From the NCBI GenBank assembly GCA_910578475.1, contig CAJTRK010000006.1, positions 1 through 64,000 on the forward strand: 64,000 nt of DNA, read 5' to 3'. The notes beneath the pieces were generated by a model. The model was not told the DNA's origin. It worked only from the letters and a program-made list of their open reading frames with translations, and made no database searches. The position numbers and the translations under genes were made by a program. This document shows, piece by piece, positions 16,656-26,350 of the stretch. The stretch is from an uncultured Lachnospiraceae bacterium. Lineage in GTDB: Bacteria > Bacillota > Clostridia > Lachnospirales > Lachnospiraceae. How positions within the stretch are numbered: the first letter of the stretch is position 1; each line of letters starts with the position of its first letter.

Positions 16656-17492
16656 CTACTGAATATCCTTCCTTTGAAACAGATACGCCCCGACTGCAAT
16701 CAGCACAATCGATTCTCCGAGCATACAGAGCGGCGCCCTTACGGAAAATGCCGCATCCGGGTCAATCATATACATCGACTGGTCTCCCGGCAGACAGGCA
16801 TCCAGCCATTCGTAGACGACCCTTTTTGCTCCGCTGACATATTTGGAGTTCGGTATGTTCTCTTCGATTTCCATTTCTCCGCTTTCCGCTGCCACGACTC
16901 TGTTTGTCAGCTCCGGTTCCTGTAAATCCCGATAAATCTGTGTTATCAGTATCACGAAAACGAACGCAATCACAAGTTCCACGACGACCGCCCGCATCTT
17001 ATTGCTGTCAATCATGGAAACAAGCGCATAAACTGCCGTATAAGCCAGAATAATGACCAGACTGCATCCGATGCGCCAGGGAATCTGCCCCATCGACGTC
17101 AGCGCCGGCTTTCCCACAAAAAACAGGGCGGAAAGCGCGGACACGGCCGAATAAGTGAAAAACTGCACGGCTCCCGCCGCATAGCACACAATCACATTGG
17201 CAAGATAAATATCCGTCCGTTTATGTCCAACGGAAATTTTATTCCGAATCGTACCATCGCTGTATTCAACGCCAATGAAAAAAGGGATGAGAACGGCCAT
17301 GACAACATGAATGAACAGCATTTCATTAAAAAAGTATACGGTCCATCCATTATTGACCATGCCGAGGTTTCTGACATTAACCGCCGCCATCGCATAGACA
17401 AAAACACTGTAACAGGTCAGAAAAATTTCTGATATCCAGAAAACCTTGCTTTTTATCATCCGCACCATATTAGCATAAATCAGTCTGCTCAT
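16656..17492 (-). CDS. ABC-2 type transporter permease
   Basis: 278 residues with six predicted membrane segments (VFWISEIFLTCYSVFVYAM, FIHVVMAVLIPFFIGVEY, VIVCYAAGAVQFFTYSAVSAL, CSLVIILAYTAVYALV, VVELVIAFVFVILITQIY, MLGESIVLIAVGAYLF). The YSDGTIRNKISVGHKRTDIYLA motif after the second helix is characteristic of ABC-2 permeases of the bacitracin-resistance (BcrB-like) type. The start at 17492 has GGAGG upstream and overlaps the ATPase stop as ATGA; upstream codons in the same frame are the shadow of the ATPase gene. Confidence 0.88.
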   Translation of the reverse strand: MSRLIYANMVRMIKSKVFWISEIFLTCYSVFVYAMAAVNVRNLGMVNNGWTVYFFNEMLFIHVVMAVLIPFFIGVEYSDGTIRNKISVGHKRTDIYLANVIVCYAAGAVQFFTYSAVSALSALFFVGKPALTSMGQIPWRIGCSLVIILAYTAVYALVSMIDSNKMRAVVVELVIAFVFVILITQIYRDLQEPELTNRVVAAESGEMEIEENIPNSKYVSGAKRVVYEWLDACLPGDQSMYMIDPDAAFSVRAPLCMLGESIVLIAVGAYLFQRKDIQ

Positions 17493-18436
17493 TTTGCTTC
17501 CTCCTTCCCTTTTCCGTCCTGTAATCCGGTATGTTCGGACGCTATCAGATTCATAAAATAACTTTCGAGACTTTCGTCTTTTTCCTGTATGGAGTGTATC
17601 GTGCAGCCTTGCTCTGCCAATGCCAGCGTCAACTCCGTAACATGAATCCGGGCAAATATATCCGCCCGGGTATCGGACAGAATCGTATATTCCAGTCCCT
17701 GTTCGTCCAGGACACGCGAAAGAATCCGGCTGTCGGATACTTCCAACCGAAAGCATTTCCTGCATTCGGCTTCCAGTTCTTCCCTGCTGATTTCTTTTAC
17801 CATGCGCCCGTTATCGATAAATCCGTAGTGGGTTGCCATACGGGACAGCTCATCCAGAATATGACTGGAAATCAACACCGTTATCCGATGTTCCCTGTTC
17901 AGTTTCAATATCAGTTCCCGCATCTTTATAATTCCCTGTGGGTCCAGTCCGTTCACCGGTTCGTCCAGAATCAGAAAATCCGGGTTCCCCGCAAGAGCGA
18001 TTGCAATGCCAAGCCGCTGACGCATGCCGAGAGAAAAATTCTTTGCCTTTTTTCTTCCCGTGTTTTCCAGTCCGACCAGCGAAAGAAGCTCCTGAATGCC
18101 TTCCCGGGAAGGCAGCCCAAGCACACGATACTGTGCCCTGAGATTTTCTTCCGCGGTCATATCCATGTAAATCGAAGGGCTTTCCACGATAGCCCCCACT
18201 CTTCTTCTCGCCGTTTCAATTCCCTTACTTCCGCTGCTTATGCCATAAAGTGTAAAGTCACCCGATGTGGCATACTGCAATCCGCAGACCAGCCTGATAA
18301 AAGTCGTCTTGCCTGCGCCGTTTTTACCGACAAACCCGTAAATCGCCCCTTTGGGAACATGAATGGAAAAATTGTTCAGCGCTTTGAAATGTTTATATTG
18401 CCTGCACAAAGCATTTGCCGTTAATACATATTCCAT
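17489..18436 (-). CDS. ABC transporter ATP-binding protein (BcrA-like)
   Basis: 315 residues. Walker A GKNGAGKTTFIRLVCG, signature FSLGMRQRLGIAIALAG, Walker B FLILDEPVNGLDPQG and the switch ISSHILDELSRMATHYG are all intact. The C-terminal extension of about 90 residues is the form seen in bacitracin/lantibiotic-type exporters. It pairs with the permease at 16656-17492 and lies in a locus flanked by a response regulator and a histidine kinase, so drug or peptide-antibiotic efflux is inferred. An AAAGGAGG-type site precedes the ATG. Confidence 0.92.
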   Translation of the reverse strand: MEYVLTANALCRQYKHFKALNNFSIHVPKGAIYGFVGKNGAGKTTFIRLVCGLQYATSGDFTLYGISSGSKGIETARRRVGAIVESPSIYMDMTAEENLRAQYRVLGLPSREGIQELLSLVGLENTGRKKAKNFSLGMRQRLGIAIALAGNPDFLILDEPVNGLDPQGIIKMRELILKLNREHRITVLISSHILDELSRMATHYGFIDNGRMVKEISREELEAECRKCFRLEVSDSRILSRVLDEQGLEYTILSDTRADIFARIHVTELTLALAEQGCTIHSIQEKDESLESYFMNLIASEHTGLQDGKGKEEAK

Positions 18437-18521
18437 TGAATAACGCCTCCTTTTCTTGTTTTACCTTTATTTATCCCCTCGGCAGACACCGAGAAAATCG
18501 TTGAACGGATTCAACATATTC

Positions 18522-18578
18522 ATTGTAGGAAATAAAGGTTAAGAAAGCGGTTAAGAAAATGATTCAGAAATGGTTAAG
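18522..18578 (-). promoter_or_regulatory. Promoter with response-regulator direct repeats ahead of the ABC genes
   Basis: On the minus strand three CTTAACC heptamers (18572-18578, 18549-18555, 18537-18543) are spaced 23 and 12 bp, close to two and one helical turns. They precede a TACAAT -10 (18522-18527). No good -35 is present, and the last repeats fall in its place, as expected for an activator-dependent OmpR-type promoter. A short CTCGG/CCGAG hairpin lies downstream, before the ATPase start. Confidence 0.55.
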
Positions 18579-18583
18579 ATTTG

Positions 18584-19252
18584 TCAGTCCTGGTCCTTCA
18601 TTTTAAATCCAATGCCCCAGACCGATTCAATATAGTCCTTACCGCCGGTCTCCCGCAGTTTTCTGCGCAGATTGCTGATATGGACTTTCAACGAGCTTTC
18701 CATGCAGTCCGGCGTATCTTCGCTGATTCTTTCGAGCATCACAGATTTGGGAATGACCTGTTCCGGATTCTTCATAAGCAGACGGAGGATGGCATACTCC
18801 GTTCTTGTCAGCTTCACAGCCCGGTCTTTTACGGTAACGCTGTATGCTTCCGTATCCATGACAATATCACCGCACTCCAGCCTGGAGTCCTCATTTATAA
18901 CACTTGTTTTGCGAAACTGCACCGCGATTCTCGCCAACAGTTCGGGCATATCAAACGGCTTCGTTACATAGTCTGCCGCTCCGCCCGACAGAAGTTGTAC
19001 TTTATCCTCCACTTCCGCCCTTGCGCTGACGACAATCACCGGAATCCCCCGGACAGCGGCAAGTACCTCTTCCCCATTCAGGCCGGGCAGCATCAGGTCC
19101 AATAATACCAAATCCGGCCTTTCGACGGAAAGACGCAAAAGAGCCTCCGAACCGGAATAGGCGCGCGAAATGTCATAACCTTCTTTTCGCAGCGCCTCTT
19201 CCAGCATATCTCCTATATAAACATCATCATCGACAACGAATATCTTCTTCAT
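18584..19252 (-). CDS. OmpR-family response regulator
   Basis: 222 residues. The receiver domain has the acidic pocket (FVVDDDVYIGDML), phospho-acceptor D52 (LVLLDLMLPG) and the conserved K in YVTKPFDMPELLARI. The C-terminal winged helix ends with SLKVHISNLRRKLRETGGKDYIESVWGIGF. It is transcribed ahead of the ABC genes and probably acts on the CTTAACC repeats just downstream. The cognate kinase is likely the one at 15743-16651. Confidence 0.95.
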   Translation of the reverse strand: MKKIFVVDDDVYIGDMLEEALRKEGYDISRAYSGSEALLRLSVERPDLVLLDLMLPGLNGEEVLAAVRGIPVIVVSARAEVEDKVQLLSGGAADYVTKPFDMPELLARIAVQFRKTSVINEDSRLECGDIVMDTEAYSVTVKDRAVKLTRTEYAILRLLMKNPEQVIPKSVMLERISEDTPDCMESSLKVHISNLRRKLRETGGKDYIESVWGIGFKMKDQD

Positions 19253-19265
19253 GCAGTTTCCGCTC

Positions 19266-20081
19266 CTACACTGTTACATCAACATTGGCGCCCTCTGCCG
19301 CCGCCGGGGCTTCCGCTGTTTCCACCGGCATATCCACGCCGCCAAGCTCCAGAGAAACGCCGCCCGCCGCTTCCGATGCGCCGCCGAAAGAAGAACCGCT
19401 CACGCTCTCCTGTTTTTCTTTCACCAGCCGGTCGAACAAAGCCTTTAAATATTTCAAATCGGCTTCCATAATCTCCCGCATTTCCTGCGCTCTGTGCTTT
19501 CTTTTCATCTTTTCCAGCTGTTTTGGGTCCATGTCCTCGTAAGAAGCTTCTGTCATCTCCTGTGACAGCTCCTGCAGTGCCCGTTCGGATTCTTCCATCA
19601 GCTGTTTCAGTTCTCTGGCCATCTCATCCAGCTTCCGTGTATTCTCTTTGGACTGTTTTTCCTGCTCTTTTTCCGCCTTTTTGTCCTCGGCGGTCCCGTT
19701 TTCCTCTTCCACCGTGCAGGAGCCCGTCTGTTTGGCCCTCTCTTCTTCTTCCATGTGCTTTCTGCGCTTCTTCGCGACCCGCTCCATCTTTCTGGCATGT
19801 TCAAGCGCGCTGCTCAGTTCCCTGCTGTCATAATCGCCGCTCATTTGTTTCATCAGAAGCCCGACTACCGCCGTGCGCGCTTCCCGCACCGCTTTTCCGG
19901 CGAAAAGCGATGTTTTGGCCGAAAGAATATGCGTTGACACCCGTTTATAATTATAACCGAGCTTTTTCTTTCTTACTTTGTTGTACTTCACTACCGTGAT
20001 GGTTCCCGCCGACGAACCATCTTTGTTTTTCAATGGGATTGATGTTTTCACCCCATCATACATGCCGATTTTTATTGCCAT
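19266..20081 (-). CDS. Coiled-coil protein of unknown function
   Basis: 271 residues, not recognised as a named family. The N-terminal part (IKIGMYDGVKTSIPLKNK, then KLGYNYKRVSTHILSAKTS) looks like a small ordered domain. The central 120 residues are charged and heptad-rich (ALEHARKMERVAKKRRKHMEEEE and LKQLMEESERALQELSQEM), predicted coiled coil. The C-terminus is Gly/Ala/Ser-rich and acidic. No signal peptide is seen. A GGGAGGATGACATC ribosome site supports the start. It ends 13 bp before the response regulator on the same strand. Confidence 0.6.
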   Translation of the reverse strand: MAIKIGMYDGVKTSIPLKNKDGSSAGTITVVKYNKVRKKKLGYNYKRVSTHILSAKTSLFAGKAVREARTAVVGLLMKQMSGDYDSRELSSALEHARKMERVAKKRRKHMEEEERAKQTGSCTVEEENGTAEDKKAEKEQEKQSKENTRKLDEMARELKQLMEESERALQELSQEMTEASYEDMDPKQLEKMKRKHRAQEMREIMEADLKYLKALFDRLVKEKQESVSGSSFGGASEAAGGVSLELGGVDMPVETAEAPAAAEGANVDVTV

Positions 20082-20186
20082 GATGTCATCCTCCCTGATG
20101 CTGTCTGTGGCTTCCAGGTAAATCCGTTTACCGTTCGTTAAACTGTTTGTATATATATCGGCCTTTTACATCTAAATCTTAACGTA

Positions 20187-21755
20187 TTAATCAAAACTAT
20201 CCTTTCGCTCCCAGATTTGGAGTCCGTTCTCAAAAACTGTTTCTTTCAATTGATAATGGGTTTCCAGAAATTGCAGCAGCGCATCGTCCATGCTCATGTG
20301 GATGCGAAGACAATAGATTCTGTCAAAAGAAAGCAGTTCTTCCTCTGAATACTTCGTATAATCCCCGTAAAACCTGCTCTCCTGCTCACTCAGCGCCATA
20401 CAGCCCGTAATGTTGACAGGCGGTTCATAGCCTCTTTTTTCAAAATAATAATGAATAAACCCATCCAGCATGCAATATCGGTTGGAACCCATAAACAGCG
20501 ACTTTTCATCCAGTATTCCCTTCTCTTCGTTCAGAAATTCGGCAATTTCCCGGTATTGCTGGAAGGGCGTCCGGATTGCCGCATACTGGTTTTGATAATT
20601 CTGAACAAAAGAAAAGGCCAACAGGAGGAACACCGCCGCTCTGACCGCCCACGCAGTTATCCGGGAAAGTTTTACCGGCATCTTCGGCACGGTCCATATT
20701 TCCGTTTTCGCCGTGTTGTCCGCAAAATCCAGAATGCAATCGAGCCCTAACGCCGTAACAAGCAGGATATGCGGCTGTATTACCGTAAAATAGCGTTCCA
20801 CATACAGACTTGCCGAATCCATCAGATACCGGCTGAACAGATAAACAATGCCAATGGTCCATCCTGTGGCAGCGGCGCAGAATACGCCTCCCCACAGAAA
20901 TTTTCTCTTTTTGGCCGGAACCGGTCTGCGCAGGGCACGAATCGCGCAGAAAAATAACGCCGCACATGTCAGCAGACACACATACCACAAAATCCGGCTG
21001 CCATCCAAATAAAACAAAATGGTCCAGACCATGTTTTTCCATTGCGGCGCCTCGCCCCAGTAGGTTTTCAAATCCCCGTGTTCATAATAAAAAGAAAGAA
21101 TGAGCCAGGGAACATACAGCAGGCTGCCCGGCACATAGCAAAGCAGCTGCTTCCATGATATTTTCCGTAAAAAAACGAGCAGCAAATCCGCCAGGCCGTA
21201 AAATGCCAGCAAAATAGCGGCAAACCAGTGCGTCCATAAAAACAATGCAAACGATATGCTCCATAAAACAATCCGCTTCCTGTCCGGCCTGATGCTTTTC
21301 CCGATATAAGCATACAGGGCAAACGCCGAAAGCATAAAAGTCAGCGCATAGCAGCGAATCTCCCAGGCGGACTGCCATAGCAGAATACCCGAGGAGGCTC
21401 CCATACACAGTGCGATGAATCCGGCCCTCTTCCCTTTCAGCCTTCCCGCGGAGAAAGCAAGCAATACAACCCCCGCAAGACAGAAGAGAATCGAGGGAAT
21501 CAGCAAAAACCGCTCCCCGTACGGCATCATGCGGTATATTCCATACAAAATCACCGGATACAGGGGCAGATTGCCGTCTACGCGCAGGCAGGTATCTATC
21601 ACCTCCGACAAACTGACGCCGTTTCTGACAAGGCCAATCGACGCAATCTCATCCGCCCAGAAGGACTGGCAGTTTCCGCTGGCAAATGCGAAAATTCCCA
21701 TCCACAATAACAGCACAATTCCCGGAATCCAGTATTTTTTCTCTATTTGTTTCAT
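20187..21755 (-). CDS. Polytopic membrane glycosyltransferase (GT39/ArnT-like)
   Basis: About 522 residues with roughly ten or more hydrophobic helices. The first periplasmic loop contains FWADEIASIGLVRNGVSL, the D-E motif typical of GT-C enzymes (PMT/ArnT family), and DGNLPLYPVILYGIYRMMP follows. Such enzymes transfer a sugar from a polyprenyl-phosphate donor on the outer face of the membrane; the acceptor is unknown. The start is uncertain: an ATG at 21755 and TTG codons at 21764/21767 compete behind GGGAG. It lies in a surface-glycan-flavoured run with the CapA-like gene. Confidence 0.75.
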   Translation of the reverse strand: MKQIEKKYWIPGIVLLLWMGIFAFASGNCQSFWADEIASIGLVRNGVSLSEVIDTCLRVDGNLPLYPVILYGIYRMMPYGERFLLIPSILFCLAGVVLLAFSAGRLKGKRAGFIALCMGASSGILLWQSAWEIRCYALTFMLSAFALYAYIGKSIRPDRKRIVLWSISFALFLWTHWFAAILLAFYGLADLLLVFLRKISWKQLLCYVPGSLLYVPWLILSFYYEHGDLKTYWGEAPQWKNMVWTILFYLDGSRILWYVCLLTCAALFFCAIRALRRPVPAKKRKFLWGGVFCAAATGWTIGIVYLFSRYLMDSASLYVERYFTVIQPHILLVTALGLDCILDFADNTAKTEIWTVPKMPVKLSRITAWAVRAAVFLLLAFSFVQNYQNQYAAIRTPFQQYREIAEFLNEEKGILDEKSLFMGSNRYCMLDGFIHYYFEKRGYEPPVNITGCMALSEQESRFYGDYTKYSEEELLSFDRIYCLRIHMSMDDALLQFLETHYQLKETVFENGLQIWERKDSFD

Positions 21756-21799
21756 CCTCGACAACAATACTCCCTTCCTATCCCCTTATTTCTGACCTT

Positions 21800-23260
21800 T
21801 CAAAACATCGTCACATATTTTCCTCCCGGCTGCCAGTGAATCGTCAGCGGCCGGAATCCATATTCCGTCACACGGAAGCCATCCGCCGTCAGCGATACGG
21901 TAAACGAAGCCATCCCGCCTTTTACGCAGGATTCCTCCGGCTGTGCGCTGATATAATTTCCGATGGAATAATAGACCAGCATTTCATGTCCTTCGTCGTC
22001 CCGCAAGAACTCATAAGGCTGAATCGCGTGCGGATGCGTCCCTATGACCACATCCACTTCGCAATCGGCAAATACCTGCGTCCATTTTCGCTGAAAATCA
22101 TCCGGCTCTTCGGCGTATTCCGTTCCCCAATGCACAAAAACAATGATAAAGTCGCTTTCCTCGTCCGCCATTTCTATATCACGTGTTATTTTATTCACAT
22201 CCTCGAGCACATGCACCATATCGGGATTATCTTCCGGCATCCGGATGCCGTTTGTGCCGTATGTATAATTGAGAAGCGCGAACCTTACGCCGTTTCTGAC
22301 CAGTATTTCATAGGGCCGGCAGTCACTGTCCTCTTCGGACTGAATGCCGAGGCACAGAACCCGGTTGTCCTCAAAAAAAGATTTCGTCGTACGGATTCCT
22401 TCTTTTCCCCGGTCAAGCGCGTGATTCGTCGCGCATGTCACCACGTCAAAACCGGCATGCACAATCGCCTCTCCCACCTGAACCGGCGTGCCAAAAAGCG
22501 GGTAATCCCCGTACATGGCGGGGTCTTCCACAAGCGGCGTTTCCTGATTTATGACGGCTATGTCGCTTTTCGCAATCACATCCCCTATGTTTTCATACAA
22601 AAAATCAAATCCTGACGCGCCGTTATTGGTCTCTCCGGCCTTTTGTTCTTCCTGCAGGCCGTATCGGTAAATCGGTTCATGAATCAGGTTATCGCCGAAC
22701 ACAACAAAAGTCGTATCCGTTTTTTCCTTCGTAAAGCCCCAGGAATCCCAGAACCAGCTGCTGACTTCACCTTCCGGGGATGTCAGCAGAAGGTGAATGC
22801 CGGGAGGCGCGCCTTCCCTCGCCGCCATTTCCATAACATCCTGACCGATATAGGAGGACATCCACTTTGGTCTGATTTCCTCCTCCATATATTCATACAC
22901 AAAAAGATGCTGCGACCAGTTTTTCTCATCTTCTTCCACCCAAAAAGGCTTATGTGCTCCATACCTTCCTTTTTTCCAGCAAAGCAAAAGCAGCTCGTCC
23001 ATTCCGTCGTTATCGATATCACAGGAAAGCACATCCTGCACTTTTATATCCTCCGGCGACGTCCAGATGGATGTTTCCCGCCTGAAAACTTCAACCTTTT
23101 TCCGGTTCAGCGTCATTTCATATTCCCCTGACGCTTCCGAAACCGTCCTGCTTTCCCACTTAATCCATCCGGGCAGAAAAGCCCCGCTGTGCCAGAAAAG
23201 CCAAAGCAAGGCGCCCGCCCCCGCAAGTGCCGGAAACACGAACCCAAGATATTTTTTCAT
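21800..23260 (-). CDS. CapA-family metallophosphoesterase-like surface protein
   Basis: About 486 residues. A signal anchor (YLGFVFPALAGAGALLWLFW) is followed by a segment with DIDNDGMDELLLLCWK, reminiscent of an FG-GAP/VCBS repeat. The CapA domain shows FGDNLIHEPIYRYGLQ, INQETPLV, CATNHALDRGKEGI, FVHWGTEYAEEP and GTHPHAIQPYEF, the metal-binding motifs of the PgsA/CapA family linked to polyglutamate capsules and extracellular phosphoesterases. The start at 23260 has AAGGA upstream. It overlaps nothing but begins 47 bp after the DUF3160 gene stop. Confidence 0.85.
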   Translation of the reverse strand: MKKYLGFVFPALAGAGALLWLFWHSGAFLPGWIKWESRTVSEASGEYEMTLNRKKVEVFRRETSIWTSPEDIKVQDVLSCDIDNDGMDELLLLCWKKGRYGAHKPFWVEEDEKNWSQHLFVYEYMEEEIRPKWMSSYIGQDVMEMAAREGAPPGIHLLLTSPEGEVSSWFWDSWGFTKEKTDTTFVVFGDNLIHEPIYRYGLQEEQKAGETNNGASGFDFLYENIGDVIAKSDIAVINQETPLVEDPAMYGDYPLFGTPVQVGEAIVHAGFDVVTCATNHALDRGKEGIRTTKSFFEDNRVLCLGIQSEEDSDCRPYEILVRNGVRFALLNYTYGTNGIRMPEDNPDMVHVLEDVNKITRDIEMADEESDFIIVFVHWGTEYAEEPDDFQRKWTQVFADCEVDVVIGTHPHAIQPYEFLRDDEGHEMLVYYSIGNYISAQPEESCVKGGMASFTVSLTADGFRVTEYGFRPLTIHWQPGGKYVTMF

Positions 23261-23306
23261 ATAATCAATCCTTCGCCCGGAAGAATGCCCGGAAACAGGC
23301 TTTCTT

Positions 23307-25667
23307 TTAATCACGGTAGCTTTCCGTCCATTCCGGTTGTTTCAGGGATTCATCCCGGTTGTAGTACCCATCTTCCCCAACCTGTACCCCTATCATCTGA
23401 CGCCACTGTTCATCGGTCAGACGGTCGCTCAAAGGCCATGCGAACTGATAGAAAGAGTAGACGCTTCCGCGCGCGATTTTCAGCTTTCCATCCACTTTTA
23501 CCACCACATAAATGCACGACGGACTGCCCGTAGCCGCCTCCAGCACTTCCCCGTTCGGGTCGGTCGCGATATCCACAACCACCGCCGCCGGGCAGTCCCT
23601 GCCGGAGAAACCTTCCTCCGTATTCTGCTCTTTAATCGTCTCATACCAGAAATGTTCGATATTTCCGCCATAGCACCGAATCAGCTCATATTCCCCCTCT
23701 GTCAGGGGTTCCTCTTTCAATTCTTTGTTGGATATCACATATAACTGATTCGCCAGTTCCGCCAGACGGTTCAGATTTTCCTCATCGGCTTCGTTCAGCA
23801 TACCGTACGCCCGCAGGCCCTGTGCGGTAGAAACGGCCAGATTTTGAAACCGCGCATAGACGAGCGGTTCCGGCTCCACATATCCTCTGTCGTCGGGCTC
23901 CCTGTCCCAACCGCCGCCCATTTCGGCCATCACCTGTTTGGAATAGAGTATCGTATCGTGTTTCAGTTCCGTAAAGCTGCCCGCAAAACATTCCAGATTC
24001 TTTTTGGCCCATTCTTCCCCCTGCATGAAAAACGGATAGCCTTCTCCTTTCACTTCCAACAAAGGACGGAGCGTATTCAGCCAGCCCGCATACAGACTCG
24101 CCGACCACAGCTCTCCGTGATTTGCCGCAAGCGCATTCCGGAGTTTTGCCATATTCTCCGCATACCCTGCATAATCGGCCGCGCCGCTTTCTTCCAGAAT
24201 GTTCAGCGCGGTATCGCTGCCGAGCGCCGCCGGCACATCCAGTACATCGGGAAGCATTCTGCGCTCTTGCGCGCTGTTTTCTTTTACATCGCTGTAAACC
24301 AGTTTCTGCATAATCGCCGCGTCAATTGTATAACGCTGCCCCATGAACCGGAAACCGTTAATCACATTGTCCGCGCCGTCGTCAATCGGAACGGAATTAA
24401 TCTGCGGCGGAGCAAGTTTCGCCGTCATCTCATGAAAACGTGCAAAAGCCTCCTCCGTTCCGGCCAGTTTATCGACAGCAAGGCCGTCTCCGTACGCCTC
24501 CTGCATCAGCGGTATGTATTCGCATATACCCGCATCGTCGCTGGCGCCTGCAAAAAAGGCCGTTACACTATAAATCGCCTCCCAGAGGCCGTAAATCTCC
24601 CCGTTTTCCAGCGCCGCTTCGGAAATCAGAAACGCGCTCCTGTCCAAATCTTCCTGTTCCTGCGTAAAATGAATCCTGCCATACCACATCATTCCCTGAA
24701 AATAATGTTCCAGCCAGACGTCGCCCGCGTAATATCCGCGCGGCTTATACTGCGAATAATCCTCGAAATCTCCCCTGACCTTTGACATCTCAATTCCTTT
24801 TGCCTGGCCGATGGCATCGAGCTCATATAAAACATCATCTTCCACATAGTCCGGAATTTCCACGCTGTCGCCAAGCAGTCTGGCCCCTATCGTGAAAAAG
24901 GCCACATTCCTTCTGGCCGCGCTTTCCCACTCGCTGCCCTTTAACTGCTCATACTGCGCGATGCTACTCTCCTGCATTTTTCGGCTGAGCAGCGTAAGAT
25001 ACGCATACAAATAGTCCTTCTCTATATTTTTCATCAAATATGCAAAATATAAATGATAGGTGTGCATCATCGAATCGACCGTCACAAAATTGGCAATCTG
25101 CTCGTACCGGTCGTTTTCGTATATCTCATAAAACTCGAATCCGGCCTCACCGCTCACGACAAAGCCGTTCCGGGATAATTTCTCCGCAAAGTCATCCGTC
25201 ACATAGAACTGCCAGAGATTCTCCACATTGCTTAAATCCGGCTCAATCGTATACGGGTCCACGGAAGGAGCAGGAATCACAGGCTGCATTTCCGAATGAG
25301 AATTTACGCCCAAAAATTGGGGCCGTTCTCCCGTATAGGGCCTGTTAACCGGTTCCACTCCCGCCAGGAGCGCTTCCAGTTTTTCCGCCGAAAATGTGTC
25401 CTCATTTCCGTTATCCGTAGTTTCCCCGTCCGCTCCGGAAAGATTGCCCTGCACGGTATCTTCGTTATTCGAAACCGTTTCCGACAGTGCATCTTCCTGA
25501 TTCGCGGCATCCTCCGCAGAAGCCGCCGGTTCTTCCGTCCGCGTCCCTTCCGGTTCCGCGGACGCTGCCGGCTCGCTTCCGCCTTCCTGTTTCGGCCCCG
25601 CACAGGCGCTTAAAATACTGATAACCAATACGACTGCCAGTGTTTCCCTGATTCTTTTTTTCTTCAT
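23307..25667 (-). CDS. DUF3160 lipoprotein
   Basis: 786 residues. A signal peptide ends in the lipobox LSACAG, followed by a long Glu/Ala/Ser linker, so the mature protein is a surface lipoprotein. The large helical domain (VENLWQFYVTDDFAEKLSRNGFVV, VTVDSMMHTYHLYFAYLMKN, GWLNTLRPLLEVKGEGYPFFM) matches the DUF3160 family, whose activity is unknown. The end contains GRDCPAAVVVDIATDPNGEV and a Tyr/Trp-rich tail. A GGAAGGAATTGCG ribosome site precedes it. The gene lies just downstream of the interrupted deacetylase fragment and upstream of capA. Confidence 0.82.
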   Translation of the reverse strand: MKKKRIRETLAVVLVISILSACAGPKQEGGSEPAASAEPEGTRTEEPAASAEDAANQEDALSETVSNNEDTVQGNLSGADGETTDNGNEDTFSAEKLEALLAGVEPVNRPYTGERPQFLGVNSHSEMQPVIPAPSVDPYTIEPDLSNVENLWQFYVTDDFAEKLSRNGFVVSGEAGFEFYEIYENDRYEQIANFVTVDSMMHTYHLYFAYLMKNIEKDYLYAYLTLLSRKMQESSIAQYEQLKGSEWESAARRNVAFFTIGARLLGDSVEIPDYVEDDVLYELDAIGQAKGIEMSKVRGDFEDYSQYKPRGYYAGDVWLEHYFQGMMWYGRIHFTQEQEDLDRSAFLISEAALENGEIYGLWEAIYSVTAFFAGASDDAGICEYIPLMQEAYGDGLAVDKLAGTEEAFARFHEMTAKLAPPQINSVPIDDGADNVINGFRFMGQRYTIDAAIMQKLVYSDVKENSAQERRMLPDVLDVPAALGSDTALNILEESGAADYAGYAENMAKLRNALAANHGELWSASLYAGWLNTLRPLLEVKGEGYPFFMQGEEWAKKNLECFAGSFTELKHDTILYSKQVMAEMGGGWDREPDDRGYVEPEPLVYARFQNLAVSTAQGLRAYGMLNEADEENLNRLAELANQLYVISNKELKEEPLTEGEYELIRCYGGNIEHFWYETIKEQNTEEGFSGRDCPAAVVVDIATDPNGEVLEAATGSPSCIYVVVKVDGKLKIARGSVYSFYQFAWPLSDRLTDEQWRQMIGVQVGEDGYYNRDESLKQPEWTESYRD

Positions 25668-25741
25668 CGCAATTCCTTCCCCTTCCGTCCGCCCCGTTTC
25701 TTATCCATTTCAGGCGAATAACGGTACTGCAGACAGTCGGC

Positions 25742-26318
25742 TTATTTGCCCGATACCTGCGTTCCGTCCGCTTTCATATAAAAATTATCCCGGTAAATTA
25801 ACTGGGAAATCGGCACAAACTCATATCCCTGCCCCTGTAAGGCGATAATCAACGTTTCCAACGCCTCCGCCGTATATTTGGCGCCGTTATGACAGAGGAT
25901 AATGCTGCCGTTGCCGAGATGCTTATGCTCTGTAACCGTCTTGATAATGGAATCCACCCCATAATCTTTCCAGTCGAGAGAATCCACATCCCACTGAATC
26001 GGATAGTAGCCGCACTGATAAGCCTTTTTTATGACATCATTGTCATAATCTCCGTAAGGAGGACGGAACAGGAACATCTCATAACCGGTCAGCTCCAGTA
26101 CCTTATTATGTACCGCCATCAGCTCTTCCTCACACTCACTGTCTGACAGCTGTGACATATTTTTATGATTCTCGCTGTGATTGCCCAAATCGTGGCCGGC
26201 TGCCAGAATGGCCTTGACATCCTCCGGATAAGATTCCACCCACCCGCCGGTCATGAAAAAGGTCACTTTGACATCATGCTTTTTCAGGATTTCCAAAATC
26301 TTCGCGGTATCCTCGTTC
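25742..26318 (-). pseudogene. Polysaccharide deacetylase, C-terminal half (interrupted gene)
   Basis: The 3' part of a carbohydrate esterase 4 (NodB-like) gene. From the element boundary the frame reads NEDTAKILEILKKHDVKVTF, then FMTGGWVESYPEDV, the metal motif LGNHSENHKN, FRPPYGDYDND, WDVDSLDW and ILCHNGAKYTAEALE. The first catalytic motif (FDAAWG) and the membrane anchor are missing here but are encoded at 33521-33912. Joining the two pieces at the 10-bp core restores an uninterrupted protein of about 322 residues. No ribosome site lies at this end, so as it stands the fragment is probably not expressed. It is a gene split by integration rather than decay. Confidence 0.88.
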
Positions 26319-26342
26319 CCCCATGCCGGCAGTCAATTGCGG
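26319..26342. other. Attachment site attL (element end next to nrtR)
   Basis: Core CCCCATGCCG at 26319-26328 is followed by the element arm GGCAGTCAATTGCGG (26328-26342). The dyad centre of the rebuilt attP falls on the CA at 26322-26323, the likely crossover dinucleotide. CA is non-palindromic, which would fix orientation. Confidence 0.75.
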
Positions 26343-26350
26343 CAATGCTG

